From assembly GCA_029213025.1 (NCBI GenBank), contig JARGOZ010000015.1:1-64000 (forward strand): a stretch of 64,000 bases of DNA. Reading direction: 5' to 3'. Positions 1-8,873 of the stretch are shown in pieces. Source of the DNA: Verrucomicrobiales bacterium (GTDB lineage: Bacteria; Verrucomicrobiota; Verrucomicrobiia; Verrucomicrobiales; DEV007). The notes below the pieces were generated by a model. That model had not been told where the DNA came from. It was given only the letters and a program-made list of their open reading frames with translations, and did no database searches. A program made the position numbers and the translations under genes. The stretch's first letter is position 1. Each line of letters starts with the position of its first letter.

Positions 1-674
1 AACTTAACAACTCTTAACAACCTCGCGATATTTTTTATGAAATATTCGGGCTAGGTAATATTACCCTTTTTGGCCGGAGGCCTTACCCTTCTCTTCCGCG
101 AAGCGGATCTATTTTTTTGGGCTTTGCCCAGTCCCAATTTGCGTAGGCTTTCTGCAGCCCTTCCGCGTTGGCCTCTTTACTGGATTGATACCAACCGAAG
201 TTTGATAAGGCTCAGGAACGGTAAAACCGGGAGTCGATCTTCTGCCACCCCTGCCGGGGTGGTGGGAATTTTCGGTCTTTTTCTCCCGGTGTTTCGCTGC
301 GCTGCACCCCGCGCTACTATCTTGATGCTCCTCCGGAGCACGGGAATGTATTTCACGGGCGGTGCTTGGTCGGATAGGTCGGATAGGACCCATTGGTCCC
401 GCTGCCAGACGCCGCCGCCAGAGTATCCCAACGGGATTACGCAACATAGCCCGGGGTTGCGACAGCTACCCCGGGATACCACGGTAAAAGTGTATCTACC
501 CCGAAGGGGTTGCGGAAGCTTTTCAGGGCATAATGGGTGGCCGGGAGGAGCAAACTTGCGAAGCAGAGTCCAAATGGCGCGGCTACATAACGTCACCTTT
601 TGGGGGCTTCACAAATTGCGAGCACGGGTACGTTCTCAGCGCGATTCGACCGTACCTTGCTGATTCGCGCAAAA
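1..674. repeat. Non-coding region packed with short perfect palindromes
   Basis: No convincing gene lies here; open frames on both strands lack family resemblance and contradict each other. The stretch holds at least eleven short inverted repeats: 28-45, 54-65 (GGTAATATTACC), 72-82, 95-107 (TCCGC-GAA-GCGGA), 118-130 (TGGGC-TTT-GCCCA), 146-159, 245-262 (CCACCCC/GGGGTGG), 326-340, 425-437 (ATCCC-AAC-GGGAT), 450-475 (CCCGGGGT/ACCCCGGG) and 498-510 (ACCCC-GAA-GGGGT). A direct repeat CTTAACAAC occurs at 3-11 and 13-21. Many loops are three bases long. The arrangement resembles a REP/BIME-like cluster or a decayed repetitive element; which of these it is cannot be told from one copy. Confidence 0.75.
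649..661 (-). repeat. Possible degenerate copy of the 22-bp-periodic repeat core
   Basis: The sequence ACCGTACCTTGCT matches 10 of 13 bases of the core ACTGTACCCTGTT that recurs elsewhere in the window. Like other copies it lies close to a stop codon, that of the isomerase-like gene ending at 675. It has no partner 22 bp away, so it may be chance. Confidence 0.25.
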
Positions 675-1523
675 TCAAACCAGACCGAGGATTTTATCCA
701 TCCGCTGGGAGATGTCGAGCAGGCGCATGCGGTCGCCGCCGCGCACTTCGGCGGTGGCCCAGCCTTCGTAGTTGATTGACTTGAGCGCTTGTCTCACGTT
801 CGCCCAGTTGATGGTGCCTTCTCCGAGCTCGGATTTGAATCCGGCGCGCAGGCCTTCTTTCTGGTGAAGGCGCTCGTCCCATTCTTTGATATCGAGTTTG
901 CCGATCCGTGAACCCAAAATTTCGATCCAGTGCTCGGGAACGCCCCATCTCACGTTGTTGCCCACGTCGTAGTAGGCTCCGAAGGACGGGTGACCGATTT
1001 CATCGACGAAACGCTCCATATCGAGGGCGCTGATGAGAAATCCCGCCCAGACATTTTCGACCAGAATTTTCACGCCGTGTTTTTCCGCCGCCGGCAAGCC
1101 ATTGCGGATCACCGCCTGAGTTTCCTTCCAGCTGTCCATGAGCGGGCGCTTTTTATCGTATCGGGCGACGTAAAGAACGCTGGTTCCTCCGAGATCGGCG
1201 GAGAATTTTACCGCCGTTTCGAGGTCGGGATTGGAAGAGTTCACTACGCCGTGAACTTTGAAATCGGATTGCGCGAGGGCTTTTTCAAACTCGGCCCGTC
1301 TTTCGATGTCGGTAGTTCGCAATTCCGTGCCGTGATAGCCGAGATCTTTGAGCATTTTGAACCGGTCGACGATGGAGAGGGTCGGTTCGTTCACCATGGA
1401 GAACTTCACTCCTTTTTTAATGATCCCGGAAAACTCTCCCTGACCAAAGCTCAATTCGCGGGCTGCGGCGAGAGCCGTACCGGCGTAGAGAGCTGAATTT
1501 CGGAAAAAGTTACGGCGTTCCAT
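675..1523 (-). CDS. Tat-exported sugar phosphate isomerase/epimerase-like TIM barrel
   Basis: The 282-aa protein begins with a twin-arginine-type leader (RRNFF followed by an Ala-rich stretch to about residue 25), so it is probably exported folded. The rest is a xylose-isomerase-like TIM barrel. Likely metal or active-site positions are the Glu in LVEN (about 156), the Asp in YYDVGN (about 186), the Asp in DIKEWDE (about 211) and the Glu in the C-terminal AEVRGG. The family contains hydroxypyruvate isomerases, epimerases and AP endonuclease-like enzymes acting on sugars or sugar acids; the substrate cannot be read from sequence. Such exported barrels are common in Verrucomicrobia and Planctomycetes. 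It faces the palindrome-rich region at its 3' end and appears monocistronic. Confidence 0.82.
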   Translation of the reverse strand: MERRNFFRNSALYAGTALAAARELSFGQGEFSGIIKKGVKFSMVNEPTLSIVDRFKMLKDLGYHGTELRTTDIERRAEFEKALAQSDFKVHGVVNSSNPDLETAVKFSADLGGTSVLYVARYDKKRPLMDSWKETQAVIRNGLPAAEKHGVKILVENVWAGFLISALDMERFVDEIGHPSFGAYYDVGNNVRWGVPEHWIEILGSRIGKLDIKEWDERLHQKEGLRAGFKSELGEGTINWANVRQALKSINYEGWATAEVRGGDRMRLLDISQRMDKILGLV

Positions 1524-1592
1524 GCGCTAAATTATGGGCGGATGGGTAGTTTTCAATTCCGCGTTTCAGTCTCCGGAGAAGGGGATTCTTCC

Positions 1593-2261
1593 CTAATCCC
1601 GAACCGTAATGAGGCGACGTTGTTCTTTTCTCACCATCAATTTGAAATGCATAATGACATGAATGAGCAGATCGATGAGCAATTTCCCCCCAATAAAGGC
1701 GAACGATGCCCACATTACCATTTGTAAGTGGATGCAGCCGTAGGTGGCCCCGACTGCGAATGCCATCACCGGGATGACCCGCAGATACGGGGCAAACATG
1801 CGTCGCAGCACGGAAGTCCGTTTGAATTCCCGCTGAGCGATGAAATTCCAGCAGTAGGAAAAGATATGCGAAATGACGAGGGGCCAGAAAATCAGTTTCG
1901 ATTTTCCGGAAAGCATCTGGATGATTTGGTTTCTAACCTCGAAGTTCTCCTCGCCGAAAAGCACCTGCATGCCCAGCCCAATGCCGACGCAAAACATCCC
2001 GAAATGGCCGGCGAAAAAAGGGATGTAGGCGATTTTCAGCAGGTGAAAAGCGGGTGTCGAGCCCTGCGGATTGACGATAATCATCCGGAAAATATTGATC
2101 ACTCCGATGAGGATTGTTTCCGTCCAATACAGCACGAGAAGATCGTAGCAGGTCCAGTTGTGTTTCCAGACTGCGATGAGCGGCAGCAGGTTTGCCGCAA
2201 AAAGGATGAGTCCGGAAGCGAACACAGAGCGCTTGTTCTGATCGGTAAGGTGCTGGGACAT
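1593..2261 (-). CDS. DUF6498-like multi-pass membrane protein
   Basis: The 222-aa protein has about five hydrophobic segments. Its N-terminal signature, NLLPLIAVWKHNWTCYD followed by LLVLYWTETILIGVINI, matches the DUF6498 pattern of a Trp/Asp turn and an LYW-E-I-IG-N helix. No function is established for this family. It lies alone between two minus-strand genes with gaps of about 70 bp on each side. Family assignment is from memory of the motif; the role is unknown. Confidence 0.7.
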   Translation of the reverse strand: MSQHLTDQNKRSVFASGLILFAANLLPLIAVWKHNWTCYDLLVLYWTETILIGVINIFRMIIVNPQGSTPAFHLLKIAYIPFFAGHFGMFCVGIGLGMQVLFGEENFEVRNQIIQMLSGKSKLIFWPLVISHIFSYCWNFIAQREFKRTSVLRRMFAPYLRVIPVMAFAVGATYGCIHLQMVMWASFAFIGGKLLIDLLIHVIMHFKLMVRKEQRRLITVRD

Positions 2262-2331
2262 TCAGGGCAGGGTGAGTTACGGGACTGAAGCGGTAAATAT
2301 CCCATGCCTGAGACAGGCGGTAAAGACCGGG

Positions 2332-3282
2332 TTACTTTCTTTTCTTTTCCAGAACCGCGGCGGCGATTTCCCTGATGTGTTCAAAATCGGTTCCGCAGCA
2401 GCCGCCAATGATTTGGATTCCCGGGGCGACATCGAGCAGTTCTGCCATTTCCGAAGCGAGATTTTGGGGGGTTCCCCGGTCGAGAGTTTCCGATTGATCG
2501 AGTTCCTCGTGCGACATGGTGGAGGCGTTGGCGCGGATGCCCCGGATTCGGTTGATCCAATCGCCGCCACCACGAAAAGTTTCCGCAAAGTGGGTGGGAT
2601 GAGCGCAATTGATCATGTAACCGGTCGCGTAATCTCCCGTTTCCGAATCGCATTTATCGATGGCCTCGGCAAGCGGTTCCCCGTTGGGCAGGCGGCCATC
2701 GGTTTCGACGGTGAAAGAGATGGTCACCGGCATATGGCAGGCCCTGGCGGCTTCGATGATTCCGATCGCTTCGCCGGGATAGCTGAGGGTCATGGCGGTG
2801 ACAGCGTCCGCCACCGTGTCGGACAGGATCCCGATCTGAGTGTGGTGGTATTCGGTCGCTTCGGCGGCCGTCATCATTTCGCCGGGGATGTAGCCGTCGC
2901 CTCTCGGTCCGATGCATCCGATAATCGGCATGGGGCTGTCCGGCGTTTCGTTCTCCTCCCGCAGCGATTTCATCAGGCCGATGGAATCACGGATCACCGT
3001 TTCGAGTTGATTTTGGTTCATGCCCAGCTTTTGCCCCCACGCCGGGTTCGCGCGCCAACCACAGTCGACCAGCTGAAAAGCGCTTTTCAGTTCCACGGCC
3101 AAATCGATGTAGGGCTGCAGATAGTCGCGGAAAAGTTGCTCACCGTCTTCGCGTTTGAAGAGGGTGAAGGAAGCAAACTCCGGCAGATCGATTCCGTGTT
3201 CAAAGACGAGAACCGTTTCCAATCCACCATCCGTGAGGCAGATTTTGTCCTCCGGCAGGTCCGGTGAATTTCGATATTTCAT
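2332..3282 (-). CDS. Homocysteine S-methyltransferase family protein
   Basis: The 316-aa protein is a single pterin-independent Hcy-methyltransferase barrel (Pfam S-methyl_trans). The three zinc-ligand cysteines are visible as the Cys of MINCAHP and the CC pair of IIGGCCGT near the C terminus. IGCIGPRGDGY and SFTVETDGRLPNGEPL are also family hallmarks. It probably transfers a methyl group from S-methylmethionine or a related donor to homocysteine. It is shorter than MetH and has no folate or B12 domains; a full MetH is present at 56.2 kb, so this would be an accessory methionine route. It is divergent from the flavoprotein gene starting at 3323, with a 40-bp shared promoter region. Confidence 0.85.
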   Translation of the reverse strand: MKYRNSPDLPEDKICLTDGGLETVLVFEHGIDLPEFASFTLFKREDGEQLFRDYLQPYIDLAVELKSAFQLVDCGWRANPAWGQKLGMNQNQLETVIRDSIGLMKSLREENETPDSPMPIIGCIGPRGDGYIPGEMMTAAEATEYHHTQIGILSDTVADAVTAMTLSYPGEAIGIIEAARACHMPVTISFTVETDGRLPNGEPLAEAIDKCDSETGDYATGYMINCAHPTHFAETFRGGGDWINRIRGIRANASTMSHEELDQSETLDRGTPQNLASEMAELLDVAPGIQIIGGCCGTDFEHIREIAAAVLEKKRK

Positions 3283-3322
3283 TGGCTTCGATTCGATTGC
3301 AAACTATAGATCGCAACAGACC

Positions 3323-4525
3323 ATGGCTCAGGACGGTAAGCAAAAAAAGATTGTCGTGGCCGGTGGCGGACCGGCCGGGCTTCGCGCCGCCGAGGTCGCT
3401 GCGGAAAGTGGTGCCGATGTTGTTGTTCTGGAAGCAAAACGCTACGTGGGCAGAAAATTTCTCGTCGCCGGCAAGAGCGGATTGAATCTAACCAACGCTG
3501 AATCTCCCACCACTTTCGCGGAGAAATATACCGGTTCGGCTCCTGCGAATCGATGGCAGGCAATACTGGGCGAATTCTGCAACGATGATCTGCGTGCCTG
3601 GGCCGGGGACCTTGGTTTTGAAACGTTCGAGTCTTCCGGTGGTAAAGTTTTTCCCCGGCCGATGAAGACCGCGCCTCTACTCCGTGCCTGGATGAAGCGG
3701 CTCGATTCTCTCGGCGTGAAATTTCGCTTCAAAGCCAACGTGCACTCGCTTGAGCCGGGCCAACTCACTTTGGATAGTGGTGAGCACATCGCTTTTGATG
3801 CGGCAGTGCTGGCCTTCGGAGGCGCGTCGTGGCCGTCGACGGGCTCGGATGGAACCTGGCTGGATCTGTTGGCTCCCCACGGAGTCGCGATTGCCCCGTT
3901 CCAACCCGCCAACTGCGGTTGGCAGGTGAATTGGCCTGCGGAATTGATCGAAGTGGCGGATGGGCTGCCTCTAAAAAATGTCGTCGCCCGCTGCGGAACT
4001 TCTTCGGTGGCAGGGGAGTTGATGGTCACCCGTTATGGTCTCGAAGGCGGTCCGGTTTATCATCTGGGACCGGTGCTGCGGGGCATGGAGCAGCCCGAAA
4101 TCTTCCTCGATTTGAAACCGGAAATCAGCCTGGAAGAGGTCAAAAAGCGGCTTTGCCCGGTGAAAAAGAATTTTGTCCGCGAGGCCCGACGCCGGTTGAG
4201 GATCAGCAATGCCGGTGCCGCTTTGTTGAAATATTTGCCCAATCTCGGTCCGTGGAAAGACCCGGAACATCTGGCGACGGTGATTAAAAACTGTCCGGTT
4301 GCACTGACAGGCCCGCGCCCGATTGCGGAAGCGATATCTTCGGCCGGCGGGATTGTTTGGGGTGAATTGGACCGGCAGTTGATGCTGAAAAAAATCCCCG
4401 GGGTGTTTGTCGCCGGGGAAATGATCGACTGGGAAGCCCCAACCGGTGGTTATCTACTTCAGGGTTGTTTTGCGACCGGAACAATCGCCGGCAAAGGAGC
4501 TTCAGCTTTTGCTGAAAAACCGTAG
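3323..4525 (+). CDS. NAD(P)/FAD-dependent flavoprotein, HI0933/PP_4765 type
   Basis: The start is placed at 3323 (MAQDGKQKK), giving 400 aa. The frame is open further upstream, but that part is antisense to the neighbouring methyltransferase gene. The N terminus is a Rossmann FAD-binding fold (VVAGGGPAGLRAAEVAAESG). It is followed by AGKSGLNLTNAE, characteristic of the TIGR03862 branch of the HI0933/BaiN superfamily. The C terminus ends in the usual GVFVAGEMIDWEAPTGGYL flavin-contact motif. The physiological substrate of this branch is unknown. Its last 24 bp overlap the convergent methyltransferase-like gene. Confidence 0.88.
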   Translation: MAQDGKQKKIVVAGGGPAGLRAAEVAAESGADVVVLEAKRYVGRKFLVAGKSGLNLTNAESPTTFAEKYTGSAPANRWQAILGEFCNDDLRAWAGDLGFETFESSGGKVFPRPMKTAPLLRAWMKRLDSLGVKFRFKANVHSLEPGQLTLDSGEHIAFDAAVLAFGGASWPSTGSDGTWLDLLAPHGVAIAPFQPANCGWQVNWPAELIEVADGLPLKNVVARCGTSSVAGELMVTRYGLEGGPVYHLGPVLRGMEQPEIFLDLKPEISLEEVKKRLCPVKKNFVREARRRLRISNAGAALLKYLPNLGPWKDPEHLATVIKNCPVALTGPRPIAEAISSAGGIVWGELDRQLMLKKIPGVFVAGEMIDWEAPTGGYLLQGCFATGTIAGKGASAFAEKP

Positions 4526-5107
4526 AGCGATTCCGCCCTCCCATTCCTGCAGCGTTTCATGTTTCCTTTTTGTGGTCGCAAGAAATTCGCGGAACGCTTT
4601 CAGATACTCGTTTACGATGATCACCTCGCCGTCGTAGCGGTCGAGGAATTTCCCGATTCCGGAGGCGGTGGCCTGGCAATATATAGAAAAGCAGGCGACT
4701 GCTAGATCGCATTCCGGGGGAACAGCGATTTTCGTAAAGTCGCCGGGTATCAGTTGGTAATTAGTTAATTCATTAATGTCGAGTTGTTCGGCGCAAAGTT
4801 TCAGGGACAGTTCGGATAGATCATTCAGATAGATATTCTTACCGTATTTCGCCAGTGCGAGCGTTTCGATCCCCGCACCGGCTCCGAGGATAATGATATT
4901 ACGGTTTGCTACCAGATGACGGTTTTCGGCAAGCCAGTTCGAGAAATTTGTCGTCAGTCCCCAGCGGTTGTCATAGTAGACATCGAAACCGGTGTCCATT
5001 TCATCGAGGATCAGGCTTTCGATCGTGGGGTGATCGAAATTGAGTAATTTATATGACTCGGTGCCGATGGTGTGAGCAAGCCATCGCGAAGATGAATTTT
5101 TTTTCAT
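4502..5107 (-). CDS. Class I SAM-dependent methyltransferase-like protein
   Basis: The start is placed at ATG 5107 (MKKNSSSRW), giving 201 aa. A longer frame to 5191 would translate the repeat array at 5138-5172 and is unlikely. The segment NIIILGAGAGIETLALAKYG is a SAM-binding motif I, followed by the acidic IYLNDLS of motif II and GDFTKIAVPPECDLAVA of motif III/IV. The layout resembles the protein-lysine methyltransferase (METTL/ETFB) branch, but the substrate is unknown. It lies downstream of the PNPOx-like gene, separated by a repeat array, and converges on the flavoprotein gene with a 24-bp overlap. Confidence 0.7.
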   Translation of the reverse strand: MKKNSSSRWLAHTIGTESYKLLNFDHPTIESLILDEMDTGFDVYYDNRWGLTTNFSNWLAENRHLVANRNIIILGAGAGIETLALAKYGKNIYLNDLSELSLKLCAEQLDINELTNYQLIPGDFTKIAVPPECDLAVACFSIYCQATASGIGKFLDRYDGEVIIVNEYLKAFREFLATTKRKHETLQEWEGGIALRFFSKS

Positions 5108-5137
5108 AGGATACAGAATCCGGGCGCGGCCTTTGAA

Positions 5138-5172
5138 ACTGTACCCTGTTGAATGCCGGACTGTACCCTGTT
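5138..5172 (-). repeat. 22-bp-period repeat array, two copies
   Basis: Two perfect copies of ACTGTACCCTGTT lie at 5138-5150 and 5160-5172, start-to-start distance 22 bp. The spacer, read on the minus strand, is CCGGCATTC. The last copy overlaps by one base the TAA stop codon (5172-5174) of the pyridoxamine oxidase-like gene. Confidence 0.9.
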
Positions 5173-5621
5173 TAATCGATAGGGACATCAAAATATTCGA
5201 GGGCCCATTCGCGCATAAATCTCACCCGGGAGGGTTTGATTTGGTAGATGATCAATTCGGGATTGTTGATCGAACCGAGGTATTGGCGCAGCAATGGGTT
5301 GGAGTCCCATATTTCCTGAAGCAAATCCGGGTCGCTGAGGACTTCGGCCTGTCCTGTGATTCGAACCTGGTCGTGATCGGCAGCCATGTACGCCAATTCG
5401 ACTTTCGGGTTCGCTTCGATTTCGGCGGTTTTGTGGTAGGAGCGTAAATTGGCCACGTAGATGGTGAAATCCTCGTCCACCCGGACCGGCGAAACCGGCC
5501 GCACTCGGGGCCAGTCGTCCTGATCGACCGTTGCGAGCATCGGAAATTTGGCGGATTTGATGACAGCGTGAGAAAGTTCCGGCAGTTTTTCCGGGTCGAC
5601 GGGATCGGGTTCAGGTTTCAT
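5172..5621 (-). CDS. Pyridoxamine 5'-phosphate oxidase-like flavin-binding protein
   Basis: The protein is 149 aa from ATG 5621 (MKPEPDPVD); a TTG at 5639 is the less likely alternative. It is a compact split-barrel of the PNPOx-like superfamily: FPMLATVDQDDWPRVRPVSPV at the N terminus, IYVANLRSYHKTAEIEANPK in the middle, and VRITGQAEVL. These positions usually bind FMN, F420 or haem. Real PdxH is longer and has PLP-specific residues, so a general flavin/haem-binding stress or reductase role is more likely than vitamin B6 synthesis. Its stop codon abuts the 22-bp repeat array. Confidence 0.82.
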   Translation of the reverse strand: MKPEPDPVDPEKLPELSHAVIKSAKFPMLATVDQDDWPRVRPVSPVRVDEDFTIYVANLRSYHKTAEIEANPKVELAYMAADHDQVRITGQAEVLSDPDLLQEIWDSNPLLRQYLGSINNPELIIYQIKPSRVRFMREWALEYFDVPID

Positions 5622-5653
5622 GGTCACGGCACTATACAAATTCTTTCAAAAAA

Positions 5654-6289
5654 ATGAAACGCCTCTTTCTGATCTTCCTGATTCTCGCAGCACTTGTGCT
5701 GATACCGTTTGCCATCATGGGCGAGCGGATCGAGGACGCGATGTCGATGGAAAATACAGTGAAAGCTCTGCAGGCCAGGGGGCAATGGGCGTGGGCGGTG
5801 GGGATCGGACTTCTCCTCGCGGATTTGTTCCTTCCCGTTCTCGGAACTGTGGTGATGTCAGCCCTGGGTCTGACTTATGGCTGGTTACTCGGCGGGATAT
5901 TTGCCTCGCTCGGGTCCATTGGTGCGGGATTGCTGGCCTACGGATTGTGCCGGGGGGCGGGGCGCGGAATTGCGGAAAAAATAGCCGGGAAAGAGGGGCT
6001 GGAACAAGGGGAACGACTGTTCTCCGGCGAGGCAGGCGGCTGGCTGATCGCTCTGTCCCGCTGGATGCCGGTGCTTCCGGAGGTAATGGCCTGTATGGCA
6101 GGACTGACGAAAATGCCGTTGCCGAAGTTCGTCGTCGCTTTGGCGAGCGGGAGCGTTCCGCTCGGATTTACCTTCGCTGCGATTGGGTCTGCCGGAGTGG
6201 AAAAACCGGTTTTGACCCTGTTGCTGAGTGCCTGTTTGCCGCCGGTGATATGGCTGTTGCTGAAGCCGGTGTTTTTCGGGAAAAAGTGA
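5654..6289 (+). CDS. TVP38/TMEM64-type (VTT domain) membrane protein
   Basis: The 211-aa integral membrane protein has an N-terminal membrane segment (residues 4-22), then a VTT/SNARE-associated core. The core has LLLADLFLPVLGTVVMSALG and GWLLGGIFASLGSIGAGLLAYG with the conserved Gly-rich helices, then ALSRWMPVLPEVMACMAGL, matching the family's R-x-x-P-P/E re-entrant motif. DedA/VTT proteins are lipid scramblases or flippases and affect membrane homeostasis; that role is inferred from the family. It is convergent with, and directly abuts, the YggS gene (stop codons at 6287-6289 and 6290-6292). Confidence 0.82.
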   Translation: MKRLFLIFLILAALVLIPFAIMGERIEDAMSMENTVKALQARGQWAWAVGIGLLLADLFLPVLGTVVMSALGLTYGWLLGGIFASLGSIGAGLLAYGLCRGAGRGIAEKIAGKEGLEQGERLFSGEAGGWLIALSRWMPVLPEVMACMAGLTKMPLPKFVVALASGSVPLGFTFAAIGSAGVEKPVLTLLLSACLPPVIWLLLKPVFFGKK

Positions 6290-6985
6290 CTAACCCCTCT
6301 CTCCGAAAATGGAAGAACCGACCCGGACAAGGGTGGCACCTTCTTCGATAGCGACTTCGTAGTCATGACTCATGCCCATCGACAGCTCCGGCAGTTTTCG
6401 ACCGGAGGCCTGCTCAAGCCGGTCGCGCAACTTCCGCAGGTTGGCGAAATGGATTCGCGTATTTTCCGGATCGGGATCAAAAACCGGAATCGTCATCAGG
6501 CCCACGATTTCCAAATTGGGCAAATTGGTTATTTTTTCGAGAGCTTCTGCGGTTTCGTTTTCGCCGAAACCGAATTTTGCTTCGTCTTCGGAAATATTTA
6601 CCTGAACAAGTGCTTTCGTGGTGATCCCCAGTTCACCGGCGATGCGATCCACCTGGCCGGCCAGTTCAAGAGAATCGAGAGTATGCAGCAGATCACAGAA
6701 AGGCAGGGCTTTCCGGATTTTGTTTTTCTGCAAATGCCCGATGAGATGCCACTGAATCCCGTCGGGGAACGCAGGGCTTTTGGTGATCAGTTCCTGCACT
6801 TTGTTCTCGCCAAAATCGATCTGACCCGCTGCGACCGCTTCGGTGATCATCCCGTTGGGTTTTGTCTTGCTCACTGCGACAAGTTTTACCGCGCCGCGGC
6901 TGCGAACTGACTTTTGGCAGGCTGTGGCGATCCCGGACTCAATGCGGGCCAGATTTTCAGCAATCGACATCGCGAAAAGTGCCAT
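6290..6985 (-). CDS. YggS/PLPBP family PLP-homeostasis protein
   Basis: The 231-aa protein is a single-domain alanine-racemase-like barrel that binds PLP. The Schiff-base lysine is K40 in LVAVSKTKP. Other hallmarks are DFGENKVQEL, WHLIGHLQKNK and the C-terminal LSMGMSHDYEVAIEEGATLVRVGSSIFG, which binds the phosphate. YggS proteins regulate PLP availability and amino-acid pools and lack robust catalysis. ATG 6970 (MSIAENLAR) is an equally possible start. The gene is convergent with the VTT protein and divergent from the Na/Pi symporter. Confidence 0.92.
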   Translation of the reverse strand: MALFAMSIAENLARIESGIATACQKSVRSRGAVKLVAVSKTKPNGMITEAVAAGQIDFGENKVQELITKSPAFPDGIQWHLIGHLQKNKIRKALPFCDLLHTLDSLELAGQVDRIAGELGITTKALVQVNISEDEAKFGFGENETAEALEKITNLPNLEIVGLMTIPVFDPDPENTRIHFANLRKLRDRLEQASGRKLPELSMGMSHDYEVAIEEGATLVRVGSSIFGERG

Positions 6986-7087
6986 TATGAGATCAAGACC
7001 GCAACGGAGAGATTTATTTTCAATTTTGATTGCCGAATTTCCTGAAAATGTGACGATGCCGCCACAGTTTAACTCCGGGTTCGGATT

Positions 7088-8842
7088 ATGATTTTCACTA
7101 TTCTTGAGATTTTAGGTAGCGTAGGTGTGTTTTTGTACGGCATGAAGGTCCTCAGTGAGGGCATTCAAAAGGTGGCCGGACAGAAGATGCGAAAGTTCAT
7201 GGAAACCATGACTCGCAACAGGTTTTCCGGAATTATGACGGGGTTCCTGACCACTTGTCTGCTCCAGTCGTCATCGGCCACGACAGTGATCGTGGTGAGT
7301 TTCGTGAATGCTGGACTGCTGACCTTAATTGAATCGATCGGGGTGGTCATGGGGGCGAATTTGGGAACGACTTTGACCGCCTGGATCATCGCCTTGATTG
7401 GCAAATTCAGTTTGTCCAAAATCGCTTTGCCGATTATCGGTGTGGGACTGCCGTTCTTGTTTATCGGCAAAAACCGGATCAAAAGTTTCGGGGAGGTCTT
7501 GATTGGATTCGGTCTGTTGTTCTTTGGTTTGGGGCTGCTAAAAAACTCCGTTCCGGATGTTCATGCGATGCTTGAGAGTGATAATGCGATGGTGGCCGCT
7601 CGAGCCACAGCGACTCTGGAATGGATCAAAAGCGTCAGTGGATACGGATATTTCTCCCTGCTGATTTTCCTGACTCTCGGCGTGATATTAACCTTAATGG
7701 TTCAGTCGTCTTCGGCTGCGATGGCCATCACCGTGACTCTGGCGGTCAATGGCTGGATAGGATTTGAGGAAAGTGCAGCGATTGTCCTCGGCGAAAATAT
7801 CGGTACAACTGTGACCGCCTGGCTGGCCTCAATTGGGGCCAATCTAAGTGCGAGGCGGGCGGCCCGGGCTCACTTTATGTTCAACGTTCTCGGCGTGCTC
7901 TGGATGTTACTGGTTTTCTATGCATTCACGCCATTTGTTCAACAACTTGGCGATATGTTGCCGAAGTCATTCCGAACCGAAAAGCATTCTACTGACATGG
8001 GTTTCGATCTGGCGATTTTCCATAGTTTGTTTAACGCTTTAAATATTATTCTGCTGGTGGGTTTTGTTCCGTTAATTGCTAGTATTGTGACCCGGTGGGT
8101 AAAAGCGAAAGGGCCGGAATCGGATGCGCCCCGATTGAAGTATATCTCTCAGAATATGCTTAATCTCGGGGAGTTGAATCTTCCGGAGGCGGAAAGTGCT
8201 ACGAGGGAGTTCGCATCACTTACCAAAAAGATGTTCGAAGGCTTCACCGGTGTGTTCGCCAAACCGAAGGAAGATCTGTCTTCGGAGGTGGTACGGTTAA
8301 AGGATATGGAGGATGACGCCGATGTGTTGACCCATGATATTACCGAGTATCTGGTGCGCTGTTCGGCGGCGGATATCGGAGTGCATCATGCCGGGGAGGT
8401 CGCTTCGATGCTGAGGATCGTGGCCGAACTGGAGGAAATATCGGATTGCATCTACCGCCTCGTTATCTATACCGAACGGAAATACAAAAAGAAGCGGGAT
8501 TTTTCTCCGGAAACACAGGAGGAAGTTCTGCGGTTTGCCTCACTGGTTTCGAATTACATCGATTTCTATATTGAGCACTTGTTTTCAGAAATCGATGCGA
8601 AGACCGTTGAGGAAGCGGAAAAATACGAGAGACGGATTTCTTCGGCAAGAAAAGCGCTCAACAAATCTGCCATGAAGAGGATGCCTATGGATGAGTATGA
8701 CGTGAAGACAGAAATGCTGAACATAGATATCAACAACCACCTCGAGAAGATCGCGAGTCACGCAACCAATGTGATCAACTCTACCTATTACCTGCAACAC
8801 GGTGATGATGTGCCTGACAAGTACCTGGACAGCGATCTGTAG
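7088..8842 (+). CDS. Na+/phosphate cotransporter with C-terminal PhoU-like domain
   Basis: The 584-aa protein has two inverted NptA/Na_Pi_cotrans repeats carrying the QSSSATT signature at about residues 60-66 and QSSSAAM at about 206-212. Each is followed by a GANLGTT/GENIGTT motif (VVMGANLGTTLTAW, IVLGENIGTTVTAW). Eight or more membrane helices run to about residue 345. The C-terminal 230 residues are helical and PhoU-like (LKDMEDDADVLTHDITEYL, LRIVAELEEISDCIYRL). It probably takes up or releases phosphate using the sodium gradient, with the PhoU-like part as a regulatory tail. The start overlaps no other gene. Confidence 0.9.
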   Translation: MIFTILEILGSVGVFLYGMKVLSEGIQKVAGQKMRKFMETMTRNRFSGIMTGFLTTCLLQSSSATTVIVVSFVNAGLLTLIESIGVVMGANLGTTLTAWIIALIGKFSLSKIALPIIGVGLPFLFIGKNRIKSFGEVLIGFGLLFFGLGLLKNSVPDVHAMLESDNAMVAARATATLEWIKSVSGYGYFSLLIFLTLGVILTLMVQSSSAAMAITVTLAVNGWIGFEESAAIVLGENIGTTVTAWLASIGANLSARRAARAHFMFNVLGVLWMLLVFYAFTPFVQQLGDMLPKSFRTEKHSTDMGFDLAIFHSLFNALNIILLVGFVPLIASIVTRWVKAKGPESDAPRLKYISQNMLNLGELNLPEAESATREFASLTKKMFEGFTGVFAKPKEDLSSEVVRLKDMEDDADVLTHDITEYLVRCSAADIGVHHAGEVASMLRIVAELEEISDCIYRLVIYTERKYKKKRDFSPETQEEVLRFASLVSNYIDFYIEHLFSEIDAKTVEEAEKYERRISSARKALNKSAMKRMPMDEYDVKTEMLNIDINNHLEKIASHATNVINSTYYLQHGDDVPDKYLDSDL

Positions 8843-8873
8843 CAGAGACCGCTGCCGGACTTTGTTGTAGCTA

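Noticed and set aside
70-663. Long overlapping frames on both strands in the palindrome-rich region
   Set aside because: They contradict one another, show no family features, and their translations follow the hairpin sequences.
2272-3267. 331-aa plus-strand frame over the homocysteine methyltransferase gene
   Set aside because: Antisense shadow of a gene with clear zinc-site motifs; composition is Gly/Phe/Asp-rich nonsense typical of a GC-rich antisense frame.
5108-5191. 28-residue N-terminal extension of the methyltransferase-like protein
   Set aside because: It would translate the repeat array; ATG 5107 is a better start.
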